From Schistocephalus solidus (Eukaryota; Platyhelminthes; Cestoda; Diphyllobothriidea; Diphyllobothriidae): DNA of 64,000 nucleotides. The notes beneath the pieces were generated by a model. The model had not been told where the DNA came from and ran no database searches. It worked only from the letters and a program-made list of their open reading frames with translations. A program made the translations under genes and the position numbers. This document shows positions 10,508 to 20,750 of this stretch, one piece after another. Every line of letters begins with the position of its first letter. Position 1 is the first letter of the stretch. The stretch is taken from NCBI GenBank assembly GCA_017591395.1, contig WEDG01001415.1, positions 1-64,000 on the forward strand, written 5' to 3'.

Positions 10508-13500
10508 CTACAAGACACCAAAAACTCGCGCATAAAATGTGGTGGACACGAGGAAAATGCACGTGGAGAAGCACCAACTAGGGTCGCAAAAGTAAGCCGA
10601 CTGCGGGAATCACGCGCCGTTTAAAGAAAATCGGCCTTTTGGTACATGCTATAGTTGTAAGTCCTTTGGAAATATCACGGTGCGCTAAAAGCTGTGGCTT
10701 CGAAGGCTGCCAACTGACGGGAGTAACTCTATGCTTTCTAGACGGAGGGTTGGACTGCAATAAGTCCTTCCTAGTGTGCTGTCCATGGCACGCCCACGCT
10801 AATGGGATCGAGGAAATCCTTCTCTTTTTGAGGTGACATCTTGGGTCATTGTGCACGGACTAGGCGTGCGTGGCGCATAGACGGACTGTGTAGCTTTGCC
10901 AGTCACCTGAGGCCGATCCGGCCTCCAGTCTTCTTGAATTTATCCTGACATTGGGCTCAGGAGAGAGTGAAGGATAAGGGGGTACAGTAAGAGGCAGTGC
11001 AAGTTTACTAACCTAATTAAACGCGTAAGTCACCGTCCCCTTGCGAACCATGCCGTGGGTTAAATGGTGGACCTCGTCAGTAATGGCGATCGGACTGCTA
11101 GTTACACCGCTTCGGGTCAGTTTGAAGGAAATGCAAATAAATGTCACATCGAGGAGTTTCCGAAAATGAACTTGGGTGACGTCATGTCTGACTGCCACTG
11201 GTAATGTTACAGAGAAAGATGGATGGCTTACAGCGGAATGGGTGTACACGCGTCTCCTGATAGTAGGTGGTCACAAATGGGAGATCAATAAAAATCTGAA
11301 AACGGTATCAGAGGCCAAATGACATGACATAAGTTTTAAAGGAGCAGGGGGAGACCTAACATCTACTACCTAAGTCTGATATAACCAGGACCTCTCCCCG
11401 TATCAATCTCCCTAAGTGATGAAAATGGCTGAACTATAATGTCGAAAGCACTACTGGTGTCGCATTGAATAACGGTTTACCTAAGATGACTCCCGTAATA
11501 TCTGGCTTTGATCCACCTCCACAGTCTATCGAAACATAGGTTATGACAGGCGATATTACAACCTAGTAGGAAGCAGACAGGCGACAGGGGGAGACCAAAA
11601 TTAATACACAGGTTACGACCTCTAGCCCCAAAACAAAAATGGCACATTTGCCAGCGTACAGGGGAGACGCCGCGAGCAAATGACGAGAGAAAAACTCATC
11701 ATACTCACCTTTTTGTTGGCCATTTTAGCCAGAATTGTTCACGTGAAACAGAGCGGTTTGCAGGACGTCTGTAACCTCCAGCTTCCTCAACTCTATGCCC
11801 ACAGTGGACCGCAGCATGCTCACGTAAGTCTCCTCCTCGGGCAGCAGCATGAGCAATGCCTTTCCACGACCACCTGCCCTCGCAGTTCGACCGACACGGT
11901 GCACGTAATCGACTGGTGTGCCGGAGACGTGATACTGTATCACCCAGGCTACGCCTGCAAGGTCCAGACCCCGACTAGCAACATCTGTTGTTAGGAGGAT
12001 GCCGTTAGGACAGTTGGAAAAAGCCCGAAACACCGGATACCTGTCCTGAAAAACAAAACAGCCAACGGTGAACGGTGAAGTCATGTCCACCAGACACTTT
12101 GGTGGGGGGAAGGGAAAGAGCCAAGAAGAATGGAGATTGTTATATTCGGTAATTCTAATAAATATTTATTAATTTATCAATCCAGACGACAGGAAATGGG
12201 ACAAGCTCACAAGACCGAAAAAATCTGTCGACGGGTGGAGCCGAAAGTTAGACCTCACAAGTGCAGGCTCTGTGCTGCGCTGTTGAATTATGGTTGGTAC
12301 GTTCGCAAACTTAAGAACTTACCAATATTTGTGCATTGTTTGAAGTACGTTCCCTGACAATGTAAATTGCTAATAGAAGCGAAGAGGCGAGTTCCAGGAA
12401 GTAGTCGTGAAGGAGGCATTATCACTGGAAAAAGAGTTTTATTAGCCTGACAGTTCGGATTCTTTCTCGAGTTTAGCGCAACAGAAAAGGGTAATAAGGA
12501 GCACAAGGGACGCAGTATTTATAGGCGTGGTTGCCAGACCACCACACGCCTACTTTACTTGGAAGTCATCGTGTACATCGCTGAGGATAGTAGGTGATGC
12601 GATGATTGCTTGTCGGTTCGTACCCGAGTCGTTAATGGCCATGATTTCATCCCCCATGACGATTACTCGGCAATTTGTCCCGCTTTTACCAGGACCGCTG
12701 GTCACCCGCATTATCCCCGCGTGGCCAGTAATTTTGCACAGGCAAAATCACAACATAGGATATGTGGGCGGAAGGTCATTGCGCCTGTTAATTGAATGCG
12801 GGCCGGAGAACCATGACTCAAGCAGCTCACGACTCACTAGTTTGTAACCTCGTGCGAGAATTTAAATCTCAACAAACTCGAAGGTGTGGCTACGTCCCGT
12901 CGAATGAGCCACGATCTGGGATTTAGCGTCATTCCTCCTACTCACAGCTGTGACACGCTCGATCATTTAAGTGCGAAGTAGTCTCCTAGTTTCGTCGGTG
13001 TAGTTGCTTTGTTAGCAAATGCAACACATCCGGTAATCGACTCCGGACGTTTCCTGCTGTGGCACTGCGTCTTTTGGTCGCATTACCTGGCGCCTGATAG
13101 TTGCCTTCGGTCGGCGTGCCACTCAAGCTCCGAGTGTTGTGAGGAGACGTACGGGATTGATCGCCAAATTTGGGGCCACTTGAAGTTTTTCCCTCGTCGC
13201 ATTTATGCATGCAGTGCCTGACTAAGTTGCACCATTCACTTCAAGGACCTGTCGAATATACTATAGTTTAGCAACCTTGTCTCCCGGCTCACTGCAATAC
13301 GTCTCGACACGCCAGTATAGCGCCTTTACGCAACTACGTTTGCGACTGATTGGGTAGTTGCTGTTGAGGTTCAGTTTTTGCGTCGTAGTTGGTCGCTTTC
13401 CTGAACACCAAAATCTTTGCAGCAGGTGAAGACGTCGGGGAGGCTAGTTGGTTGTTTTCTTCCGCCTTCATCGTGAATTATAAGTCCGTGAAGACGGCGT

Positions 13501-16500
13501 TGGAACGACCTTTGAATTCCAGCACATGGTCTTGTTCGATGACGACGAAGAACCGAGACTCCCACCGATGTAGGATCACCTAAGCTGAGTCTCGAAATCG
13601 GGAAACCCATTGGCTGGTAGATTTGGCCGTCAAACGTGAAGTACATCTTGAGACAGAACTTCAAGACGATCTGGGCGTGTCCGAAATGCTTCAACAATCT
13701 ACGAGCAGGGAAAGGCACACTACAGAGTTCGCTAATTTCGAGACTTACAAGGGAAAGGATCCTACCGGATGTGTTGCAGTTGCGAACAAGGCAACTACAC
13801 CGAAGAAACTAGAAGACTACTTCGAAAGCGAATATCAGAGCATGCAGCAGCGGTGAGCAGAAGAAATGACGTTAACTGTCAGATCGTGTCTTATTCGACG
13901 GGGTGCGGTCACACCTTGAGTGTCGGTGAGGCTGAAATTCCTGCAAGAGGTGACAACTGAGTTAGCCGTGAGTTGCTTGAGCCATGGTTTTCCGGCCCAC
14001 ATTCATTTAACAAACGCAGTAACCGTCGGCTTCTATATTCTGTGTTGCGATTTCGCCTAGGTAAAATTAATAGCCACGCGGGGAAAATGCGGATGACCAC
14101 CGGTCCTGGTAACAGCAGACCAAAGGGCCGATTAATCTTCACGCCAAGAATCGACAACGGCGATGAAATCACGACCAGTAAAGACTCGGTTACGGACCGG
14201 TGTTAATTTTTTGGGTGGCCGAGTGTGGAACTTGACACAAACCACATCTTTCCGGTGAACAGTTTTGTTGGACATAAACCCATAAACTTCCATGGCACTA
14301 ATCGCGAGGAATTCTAAAAACGTGCCGCAAGGCAATCAAGAGAAGTTTCCGGCCAGGGCCAGCTTACAGAGAAGGGGAGGTAGATGGAACAGTCTCGGCC
14401 ATCCGGGTATTGTGCACCAAGACGGTAAAACGGTAGAAGCAAACATTCGAGCCGTAGGTACTCAATAATGCAAGAGGAAAATTGACTGAACGACTGAATT
14501 TAATGCTTTTTTTATCTGAGTTGTCAAACTCGTTACTTCGACGCTCCCTTTCCCCGAAACAAGTCTTCAAGGGCACAGCCCAGAATGAATGCTGGGGTAA
14601 GGGACAAGACAAACCGTGAACTGATTGAAACCTGGAACTCTTCAAGGGCACAGCCCAGAATGAATGCTGGGGTTAGGGACAAGACAAACCGTGAACTGAT
14701 TGAAACCCGGAACTCAATCGGCATGTCAATATCGAAGCCATTTACAGAGCGATGAGCATACTTCTAAAACTGGTCGTTCATTGGCTAAAACGGTTTATAA
14801 CTACCGCTTGCCTCGGTGCTCCTTCAATTTCTGACGATAGACTCTTGTGCGGGTTCAAAAGCTCCCACCAGTAAACACGAAAAGTTTACCTTCTTCCTTG
14901 CTCGAAGAAAAATCTGGAAGGTTCATAACTCACATTGTGATCCATGTTACCGTGAAGGCGGAAGAGGTTGAGGTTGGATGCCAGCACGGGAGAATGCATA
15001 TCATCGTTGGTGTCACAGAGGGTTTCACCGAACAACCGATAGTGGAAATCGACGCAGTCTTGAGTGGCAAAGAAGACGATGATCTTGCCGGATCGTTTGT
15101 TATACTGGGGATTCGAAAGAGGTAAAAAATAAGAACAGTAAACTGCAAATATGCAATGTTAGCTGAATACAAAGGGGAAAGCGTCAACACCTGTGGCATG
15201 TGGGTGTTTTTTTAAACAAATCATTATGTTGTCTTGTAACGGGATAGTTCAACACCGATGGACTGCTGGAAGTGAGAAACTGTTTAGATATAGCGGAGGA
15301 CTAAAAAAGTACTGGGCGACGAAAAGAGAAACAGCACCGTGGAGAAGACGCCGGTAAATGTGAGTTTAACAGTCAAAGAACAGACGAGAGCGAAGAAATG
15401 ACATACGACAGCTCGACATCATTGCCGTGTGCCATACAGCCAGGTGAATGCAGGGACGGTGACTTGCATGTGATTTAGTTTAGCAATAGTAAAATGGCGC
15501 AGTATCTACCGGAAGTGCGAGAAAGCGCAGGTGGCCGGCATTACATGGACCCGCATACGGGGTACCACCACACCCTCCCATGTACGGTACCTGTTATCGA
15601 TGTGCATCCCCAAAAACGCCTGCCCCGTGTTGCTCCAGTGCATATACATGTGGCCCGTTTAGGGGTTTTGACTCTTTTGAGTGTGCATGAAATTCGGTTA
15701 GAAATATTATTTAAGTGAACTTGTAATACTGGTCTGCATACAACATAATCTGAAGATATCTAAAACACAGGGATGTCGTCTTTTGAAGGAACATCCCTCC
15801 GGTTACTGGTAGAAATTCTAGTTGATAAAAGCCATTACTTAAGTAGTGACAGTTTTACTATTGATTGTCGATGCCGGTAAAAAATTAAATCGAATTTTAT
15901 AAAAAGGCAGAACATATAAATTCTTTTCCAAAGTTATTTTCTAGGAAAGTACTTCTTAAAATTTTTACTCAAGACAAGCGCTTTGATCAATTTCATAAGT
16001 TTGGAATCAGGGTAAATGTCAAGACGCCGAAACGATTAAGTAGCACAGGAGATAAGTGTATATTAATACTGTTTCTGAAGTACATTGCGTGAAGTTATTC
16101 AGTGTGTAATTTAAAAAACCTAAACATATATGCAACGGACAGAGGCGTTTAAAGGAATAAAGTAATCGGTGAGCCTTTATGAAGCCCAGCGACAAGCACT
16201 CTTTAAATACAAAATTTAAGGCCTGGATGGGTACGAAGAATACGTAAGAAAGAATTCCACCGCAGTAAATTGCTATAAAATCAGATAACATTCATTTATA
16301 CAATGACAATCAAGGCAAAAAGGGCACCACTTAAGAAAATATTTGGACAACTACAACTTCTGCATTTGGTTGGAGAGATGCTCACCCGAAATCCCACATT
16401 CTGGTGTATAAAATCTTTTGGGATTACATTGTATAGAGATAAGTACTGTAACCAGATATGAGAGAAGGCCAACAAGAAGGCAAAAATCCAACATCTAGAA

Positions 16501-18974
16501 AGTTCGAAGAGAGACTCGATTCTACTTTGGAAAAATTATAGCCTAGTTACTGTTAAGAAGGAGGATAAGAAAGTAAATTCAAAGACGACCAACCCGGGCC
16601 TTGAGGAGAAGAAAGGCAGCTAGAATGACAAGACGCAGTTTGCATGGACAAACAAGTAAGAAGTGTTTGAGACCACTGGGCATCGCGAAGGCTGCATGCG
16701 GAGCCATAATGGAGTCTTGAGAAGGGGAGTTAGTTTTCAGGGTGTCAGGTTGCAACGATGACTGTTCGCCAACCTGACAACGAACAGGATTGCGGAGGGC
16801 CAGACCTGCCAGGTTTTCGACGCCTGACGATAGAGTAAAAACAGGGGTTTAAAAATTTCTTATTGTGTCATATTGGGAACACAGGCTCAAGAGAAAGACG
16901 TAATTAGGACACAGATTTACTGGACGCCAAGCATTTTTATTTTGTTGGTAGTCCGCCTACGAGAAGACAATATAATAAGCTGGTTGCAAGCAAGTGCGTA
17001 CAGGAAGAGTGAGGAGAACCCAAAGTTCGAGAGATTCAGTCACGACTTTAAAAGAGCCCTGTACATAGAAAATGACCGCTTTCAAATTTCCGAAAGCCTT
17101 ATTTGATATTCAGATCATATAGCACTGACAGAAGGCACTTATTCATCGTTATTCAGGATGATAACTATTGATGAATTTTAATTATTGACTGGCTAGATAT
17201 AAAAATGTACCGAAATTATTGACGCTTAGGTTAACAGAGTATGGGGCAAGAAAGATTCGGGAAGGGAATAGGCAAGTTGCAAGATCTTATGGCTCAGAAA
17301 TTTCTTAACTGTTTTTTGACTCGGTCAGCAGCCCTGCGAAAGAGAAAATAAGTAAAACCAGATTGCCCGCATTCTAAGCTTATAAAATAACCGAGGAAAG
17401 CAATTTTCAGGACCCGGAGTACACATGCTTCTGGAATAATCGCTTTTTTTAAACAGGACTGGAAAGCTGTAATGCCGAAGTGATGATACGAAAAATAGAG
17501 AGATGAAGCGGTACCGAAACCTAACTTTTAAGTAAACGAGCCGAGTAGTAATTTACGAGAAAGTGGTAAGCACGCGAACTAATTATCCGTAGTGAGCACC
17601 AATGTAGACAAAACTTATAAATTGATAATGTGGAAGGATAACTTATATAACAGTCTTTTTTTTCAAGAAATTCAGTTTTATAAAAAATCGTATTTTGGGT
17701 TTAAAAAATCTGCGTTGCATTTATAAGATATAAAAGCCTCGAAAAAAGTTTACCTGGTGTAAGAGTTGCTGATAAGAGCACCGTCTGAACAGGCACTGAC
17801 CTATCTACAGCAGATACTTCTCTTGCCACACGTTCGATGACGCGCCGAACGTCACGCTCAAAACCAAGTTCGACGAGACGATCAGCCTCATCAATAACAA
17901 GCCACTGTACACCTTTTAGAGTCAGGCTCGAAGTCTTCCCTAAATGGTCGAGAAGTCGCTGGGGTGTACTGATGATGATATTCAATCCCTTCCGGAGGCT
18001 ATTAGAGGAAATCGAATAAAGACCCAATGTCAAAGGCGCAACAGAAAATGTGCTATTAAATAAAGGATAGCAAAGGCAATAAATGTGAAAACTTGGAAAT
18101 GTAGAAACAGACCTTGCTTTTTGAGATTTTCGCTTTGTTCCGCCTATAAGACAACCCGAAACTATTCGGATACAAGCCTTAGTTAACTGGACGAAAACTT
18201 CTGCAGTCTGTGAAGCTAATTCTCGAGTAGGAAGGAGTACTACAGCCCTAGGCCCATCACCACGAGTAATAGGTGGTTCGAGGTTCATTAGGTGATTTAG
18301 CAGAGGTACGGCGTACGAAAACGTCTTTCCAGATCCCGTCTGAGCCTTTATTAACGCATCGCAGCCATCACACAACGGTTTAATTGCAGACGTTTGAATC
18401 AAAGTGGGTTTCTTGAGGTTAAAGTGGTTTACCAATGTTGATACTAAGTGCGGGTGCAGGCCAATCTTCTCCCCGAACTCTTTCCAAGATGTTTTCGAAA
18501 AAAAGCGGTTCAATAAAAGCATTGACAGGTTCCCTGAAAAAATTAATTGAACAAAATACTACTTGACAGTGTTCAGGAATTCCTCTTGACTAGGATGTTG
18601 TTTAGCTGACAGGCCGACCTGAAGCGGATTCGTCGATATCTTGTCGGCAACGTGTGCAAACTTCAGTGTGCGTTCAGAATTTGGTATTTTCTTGGGAGAC
18701 TTCAGGGCAGGCTTCTGATTTCCCAGCGAAAACTTTGACGTTTTAGAAGCCTTGCGTTTATACTGGCTTTCACACGTATATAGATGAGCAGACTCGTCGG
18801 TATTGGGCTGTACATTCTTATGCGAGCTAATGGACTCGATAATTCTTCGGTTTTTGCTTCTGGTCTGTAAATGAGCATTGATAAAAATTGCTAAAATACT
18901 TTTTCCTGACCGCCTTGAGATTGACAAGAAATATTTAGGACGACCTCACCGTTCATAGCATGAGGTTTGGTCAT
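10160..18974 (-). CDS. DDX31: DDX31/Dbp7-type DEAD-box RNA helicase, eight-exon gene
   Basis: The minus strand encodes an ATP-dependent RNA helicase of the DDX31/Dbp7 family, nucleolar proteins needed for assembly of the large ribosomal subunit. In order I see the Q-motif region (GLHPHLVSTL, KPTLIQ), motif I AQTGSGKT, Ia PTRELA, Ib STPQR (usually TPGR), II DEAD, III SAT, IV IIVFFAT, V TTDVASRGLDL, VI HRVGRTARAG, and the family's C-terminal region (AYLSFLRAYASF, LHLGHVARAF). Exons, 5' to 3': 18974-18945, 18864-18591, 18533-18113, 17998-17754, 16823-16594, 15104-14934, 12045-11743, 10507-10160. They join in frame to about 673 residues, within the family's usual range. The family call is firm. 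The first exon and the donor at 18591 are the weakest points. Introns carry PLEs and other repeats, and the 5' end lies about 55 bp from a LINE fragment. Confidence 0.9.
10655..10960 (-). repeat. dispersed repeat R1, minus-strand copy
   Basis: The segment 10674-10725, read on the minus strand, gives 'cccgtcagttggcagcc' and 'cacagcttttagcgcaccg', matching 62234-62275. Further on, 'cacctgaggccg' is shared with 62000. The copy is broken and diverged. Confidence 0.45.
11743..12045 (-). CDS. DDX31: DDX31 exon 7: motifs V and VI
   Basis: The acceptor gtttttcag precedes 12045. The exon reads DRYPVFRAFSNCPNGILL, then TTDVASRGLDL and VDYVHRVGRTARAGG, then a region ending EKLEVTDVLQTALFH or similar. 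The donor CAC|gtgaac at 11743 keeps phase 0. Confidence 0.9.
12440..13720 (-). pseudogene. Penelope-like element relic, minus strand, in DDX31 intron
   Basis: At 13718-13371 the minus strand reads FCLKMYFTFDGQIYQPMGF and PIS, the PLE reverse-transcriptase core (usually YFTFDG..Y.Q..GTPMGSPIS), here with residues lost. At about 13210-12600 broken frames follow the PLE linker and GIY-YIG endonuclease and match the plus-strand relic at 13740-14215. Near 12440-12470 a degenerate terminal-repeat segment resembles the hammerhead copy at 52980. The order RT, endonuclease, terminal repeat fits one element. It lies in the same orientation as the host helicase gene and is inactive. Confidence 0.6.
13740..14215 (+). 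pseudogene. Penelope-like element relic, plus strand endonuclease end
   Basis: From 13769 the plus strand reads CSCEQGNYTEETRRLLRKRI followed by SEHAAAVSRR, a GIY-YIG block of PLE type (usually NY.GET...R..EH), then HTLSVGEAEIPARGDN, a stop, and VSRELLEPWFSGPHSFNK, which matches the conserved 'ESWFS..SIN' end. The same sequence in decayed form lies inverted at 12600-13030. The copy is 5'-truncated and interrupted by stops. Confidence 0.6.
14565..14714. repeat. tandem duplication, two 75-bp units
   Basis: Units 14565-14639 and 14640-14714 both begin cttcaagggcacagcccaga and end ggaactc. I see only two differences (ggtaagg versus ggttagg, acctgg versus acccgg). The high similarity points to a recent duplication inside the DDX31 intron. 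Confidence 0.9.
14934..15104 (-). CDS. DDX31: DDX31 exon 6: motif IV
   Basis: The acceptor ccccag stands before 15104 and the donor AAT|gtgagt after 14934. The 57 codons include KIIVFFATQDCVDFHYRLF and end LFRLHGNMDHN, matching the family's motif IV block and its LHG element. Confidence 0.9.
15425..15620 (+). repeat. dispersed repeat R1 in DDX31 intron
   Basis: The words 'gggacggtgacttgc', 'gtgatttagttta', 'gcgca/gctgc..atctacc', 'gcaggtggc' and 'gtaccaccacacc' occur in the same order at 61915-62100. The copy lies in the intron between helicase exons 5 and 6. Confidence 0.6.
16594..16823 (-). CDS. DDX31: DDX31 exon 5: linker between the two RecA domains
   Basis: The exon begins after cgtcag and completes the split glycine codon of TPG, then reads VENLAGLALRNPVRCQV, a variable serine/proline-rich insert, and LKHFLLVCPCKLRLVILAAF. 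It ends at CGG|gttggt in phase 0. The insert and the 'CKLRL' block match the DDX31 layout. Confidence 0.85.
17754..17998 (-). CDS. DDX31: DDX31 exon 4: motifs Ib, II (DEAD) and III (SAT)
   Basis: A 114-bp intron (17999-18112) without in-frame stops separates it from exon 3; the flanking acceptor is ctaatag and the exon resumes at LRKGLNIIISTPQR. It carries VIDEADR and LLSATLTPG and ends at CCAG|gtaaac. The G to Q change in motif Ib is the only departure I noticed from the usual motif set. Confidence 0.9.
18113..18533 (-). CDS. DDX31: DDX31 exon 3: Q motif, motifs I and Ia
   Basis: The acceptor ttttttcag precedes 18533 and the donor AAG|gtctgt follows 18113. The exon encodes the Q-motif region, the ATP-binding P-loop AQTGSGKT, PTRELASQ, and a GGTKRKSQKA segment that aligns with the GGEKRKSEKAR segment I recall for human DDX31. 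Confidence 0.9.
18591..18864 (-). CDS. DDX31: DDX31 exon 2, lysine/serine-rich N-terminal extension
   Basis: The acceptor catttacag precedes an open stretch of about 91 codons rich in K, S and N (for example KRKASKTSKFSLGNQKPALK). Such basic N-terminal extensions are typical of nucleolar helicases. Only the donor A|gtcaag at 18591/18590 leaves the phase required by exon 3, giving a 57-bp intron. Confidence 0.6.
18945..18974 (-). CDS. DDX31: DDX31 exon 1 (candidate start)
   Basis: An ATG at 18974 opens a ten-codon exon that meets exon 2 in phase 0 if the donor is GAG|gtcgtc. A stronger-looking donor (AACG|gtgagg, 5 nt earlier in the transcript) would shift the frame into an early stop. The start is therefore tentative; a further upstream or trans-spliced start is possible. 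Confidence 0.4.
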
Positions 18975-19029
18975 ATGCAAACCCTTAGGAGCCAATCAGA
19001 ACTGAGGACGGAGTCTACGCGTCTATTGG

Positions 19030-19404
19030 TGGTATTCTTCAATTCAATTTAATTTATTGAAGGAAATAGGCATGGGCCTTTGAGTACCAAATTTGTAACG
19101 GGAAATTAAATGCGGTTTACAGAGAAACCAGGTGGCTGGAAAAATTGCAAAGGCGATCATAAAGTATAAAAGGTGGTGTGTGCGTTTCGATGGTTAAGAT
19201 AAATTCCTCATTGCTCCTACTCGTTTTGAAACATAAAACTCTCAAGGTTACTTTTAAAGCGTTCCAGCGATTGTGACATTATAACGTCTTCAGATAGGGC
19301 ATTTCATGGTTTATCCACTTTGACAGAGAAGAAGGTAAATTATAAAGGGCTCGCTGTTTGAAATTAATTTCAATTTCTGCTTCTTGGAGTTTACGAAGTT
19401 GTAA
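19030..19404 (-). mobile_element. LINE family F 3' fragment
   Basis: This segment matches 41100-41450, the 3' end of LINE family F in minus orientation. Shared words include 'ggcatgggcctttgagtacc', 'cagagaaacc' and 'aacataaaact'. The tail 'caattcaatttaattta' is the family's 3' simple repeat. It is truncated in the last part of the ORF and joined to a plus-strand family A copy. Confidence 0.75.
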
Positions 19405-20619
19405 TCTAAGTTCATATCAACATGGATTTCGAAGTGGTCGATCCTGCCTCACCAACCTGCTCACATCCATGGAAAGTTGGGCAAAATCATTAGAAATGTG
19501 TTTGTCAGTCGATGCGGTCTACATTGACTTTAGCAAAGCCTTTGACAGGGTTCCACACAAACGTCTGATCTTTAAGCTCCCTCAAATGGGTGTGTCTGGC
19601 AACCTACTCAAATGGTTGGCCGACTTTCTAACAGACAGGCACCAGCGTTTTTGTAGTGGAGATGCCATGTCTTAACTGGAAACCGTTCACAGTGGAGTTC
19701 AGCAGGGTAGCGTTCTGGGTCCCATTTTGTTTCTGATATACGTAAACGACTGCTTGGATTGTCTGACATGCGAGAAGGTAATGTTCGCTGACGATTTGAA
19801 GTTATGGAACTCGATTGAAAAACCTAAGGATGCGCGGAAATTACAACAAAACTTAGATCGCTTGCAAACATGGTGTGATGAGTGGCTGCTGAACCTTAAT
19901 CTTAACAAATGCCAAATAATCCGACTGCGGTCAAGTTCCAGAAGGATGATTAGGTTTGAATCCCAGTTCTTCATCAGTGGTCACCAACTCCAGGAGGTAA
20001 ATATTCTTAAGGACTTGGGAATACGGATAACACCAACTCTCAAATCATCGTCACACTGTGCGAATATCGAAAAAAAATATATGTGTATCTTTGGCGCTAT
20101 CACGAGGTCCTTCGTTTTGACGGAGAGCTTTTTGGGCGCGTGTTTGGGACATTTATCCGGCCGGTGTTGGAATATTGCGTTCAGGCGTGGCGCCCTTGGA
20201 CGAAACATGACTACGCTCTGCTGGAGAAAGTTCAACGGAGGGCAACGAAACTAGTCAGCGGATTGGAATGCCTACCCTATCAGGGCCGCCTAGAAAGACT
20301 TAAAATTTTTCCTCTCTCTTATAGGCAATACAGAGGGGATATAATCTTAGTCTTCAAACTGGTCAGAGGAGTTGATTGTGCACTTCAGATTGCCAACGTT
20401 TTTGAATTGGCAAACATGACAAGTCTCCGAGTACGCCCATACAAACTGAAAAGAAAACACGCCAAACTTGAAGTGCGGGCCAACTTCTTTTCCCGACGGG
20501 TGATTGAAGAATGGAACAAACTGCCAGCTTCGGTTGTTCAGGCTGAAAGCGTTGAAATGTTTAAAAGAAGACTTGATGCATTTTTACTTGATGGACATAT
20601 ATTGAGTGGACCGCAATGA
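19405..20619 (+). pseudogene. LINE family A reverse transcriptase, broken
   Basis: The frame starts inside the RT fingers (YQHGFRSGRSC), continues through YIDFSKAFDRVPHKRL, HSGVQQGSVLGP (normally GVPQG) and FADDLKLW, and then the thumb and C-terminal region (FGTFIRPVLEYCVQAWRPW, LSYRQYRGD, RVIEEWNKLP). A stop codon at 19673-19675 and a frameshift near 20110 interrupt it. FADD is the catalytic RT motif. The protein would copy its own RNA at a nicked target site. With the endonuclease domain missing and two breaks, the copy is dead. Confidence 0.85.
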
Positions 20620-20750
20620 TTGATATGCTAAAACGACTATCGCAATGTAACATTTGCTTGTTTTGCTAGCGTCTATCTGTAAATAGGGTTTTCAAAGGCT
20701 CTGCCTATCTCCCTTATATAAACTGAATTATACTGAATTAATTTCTATCT
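19405..20750 (+). mobile_element. LINE family A copy, 5'-truncated
   Basis: A CR1/Jockey-type LINE 3' half on the plus strand: reverse transcriptase, C-terminal region, short 3' UTR, and a tail with two units of tactgaatta (about 20729-20746). It closely matches the minus-strand copies at 29250-31040 and 35005-35573. Confidence 0.85.

Noticed and set aside
11680..11994. Plus-strand frame of about 104 codons
   Set aside because: It is antisense to DDX31 exon 7, whose motifs V and VI are unmistakable on the minus strand.
14565..14714. CRISPR-like direct repeats
   Set aside because: Only two adjacent 75-bp units without spacers; the genome is eukaryotic.
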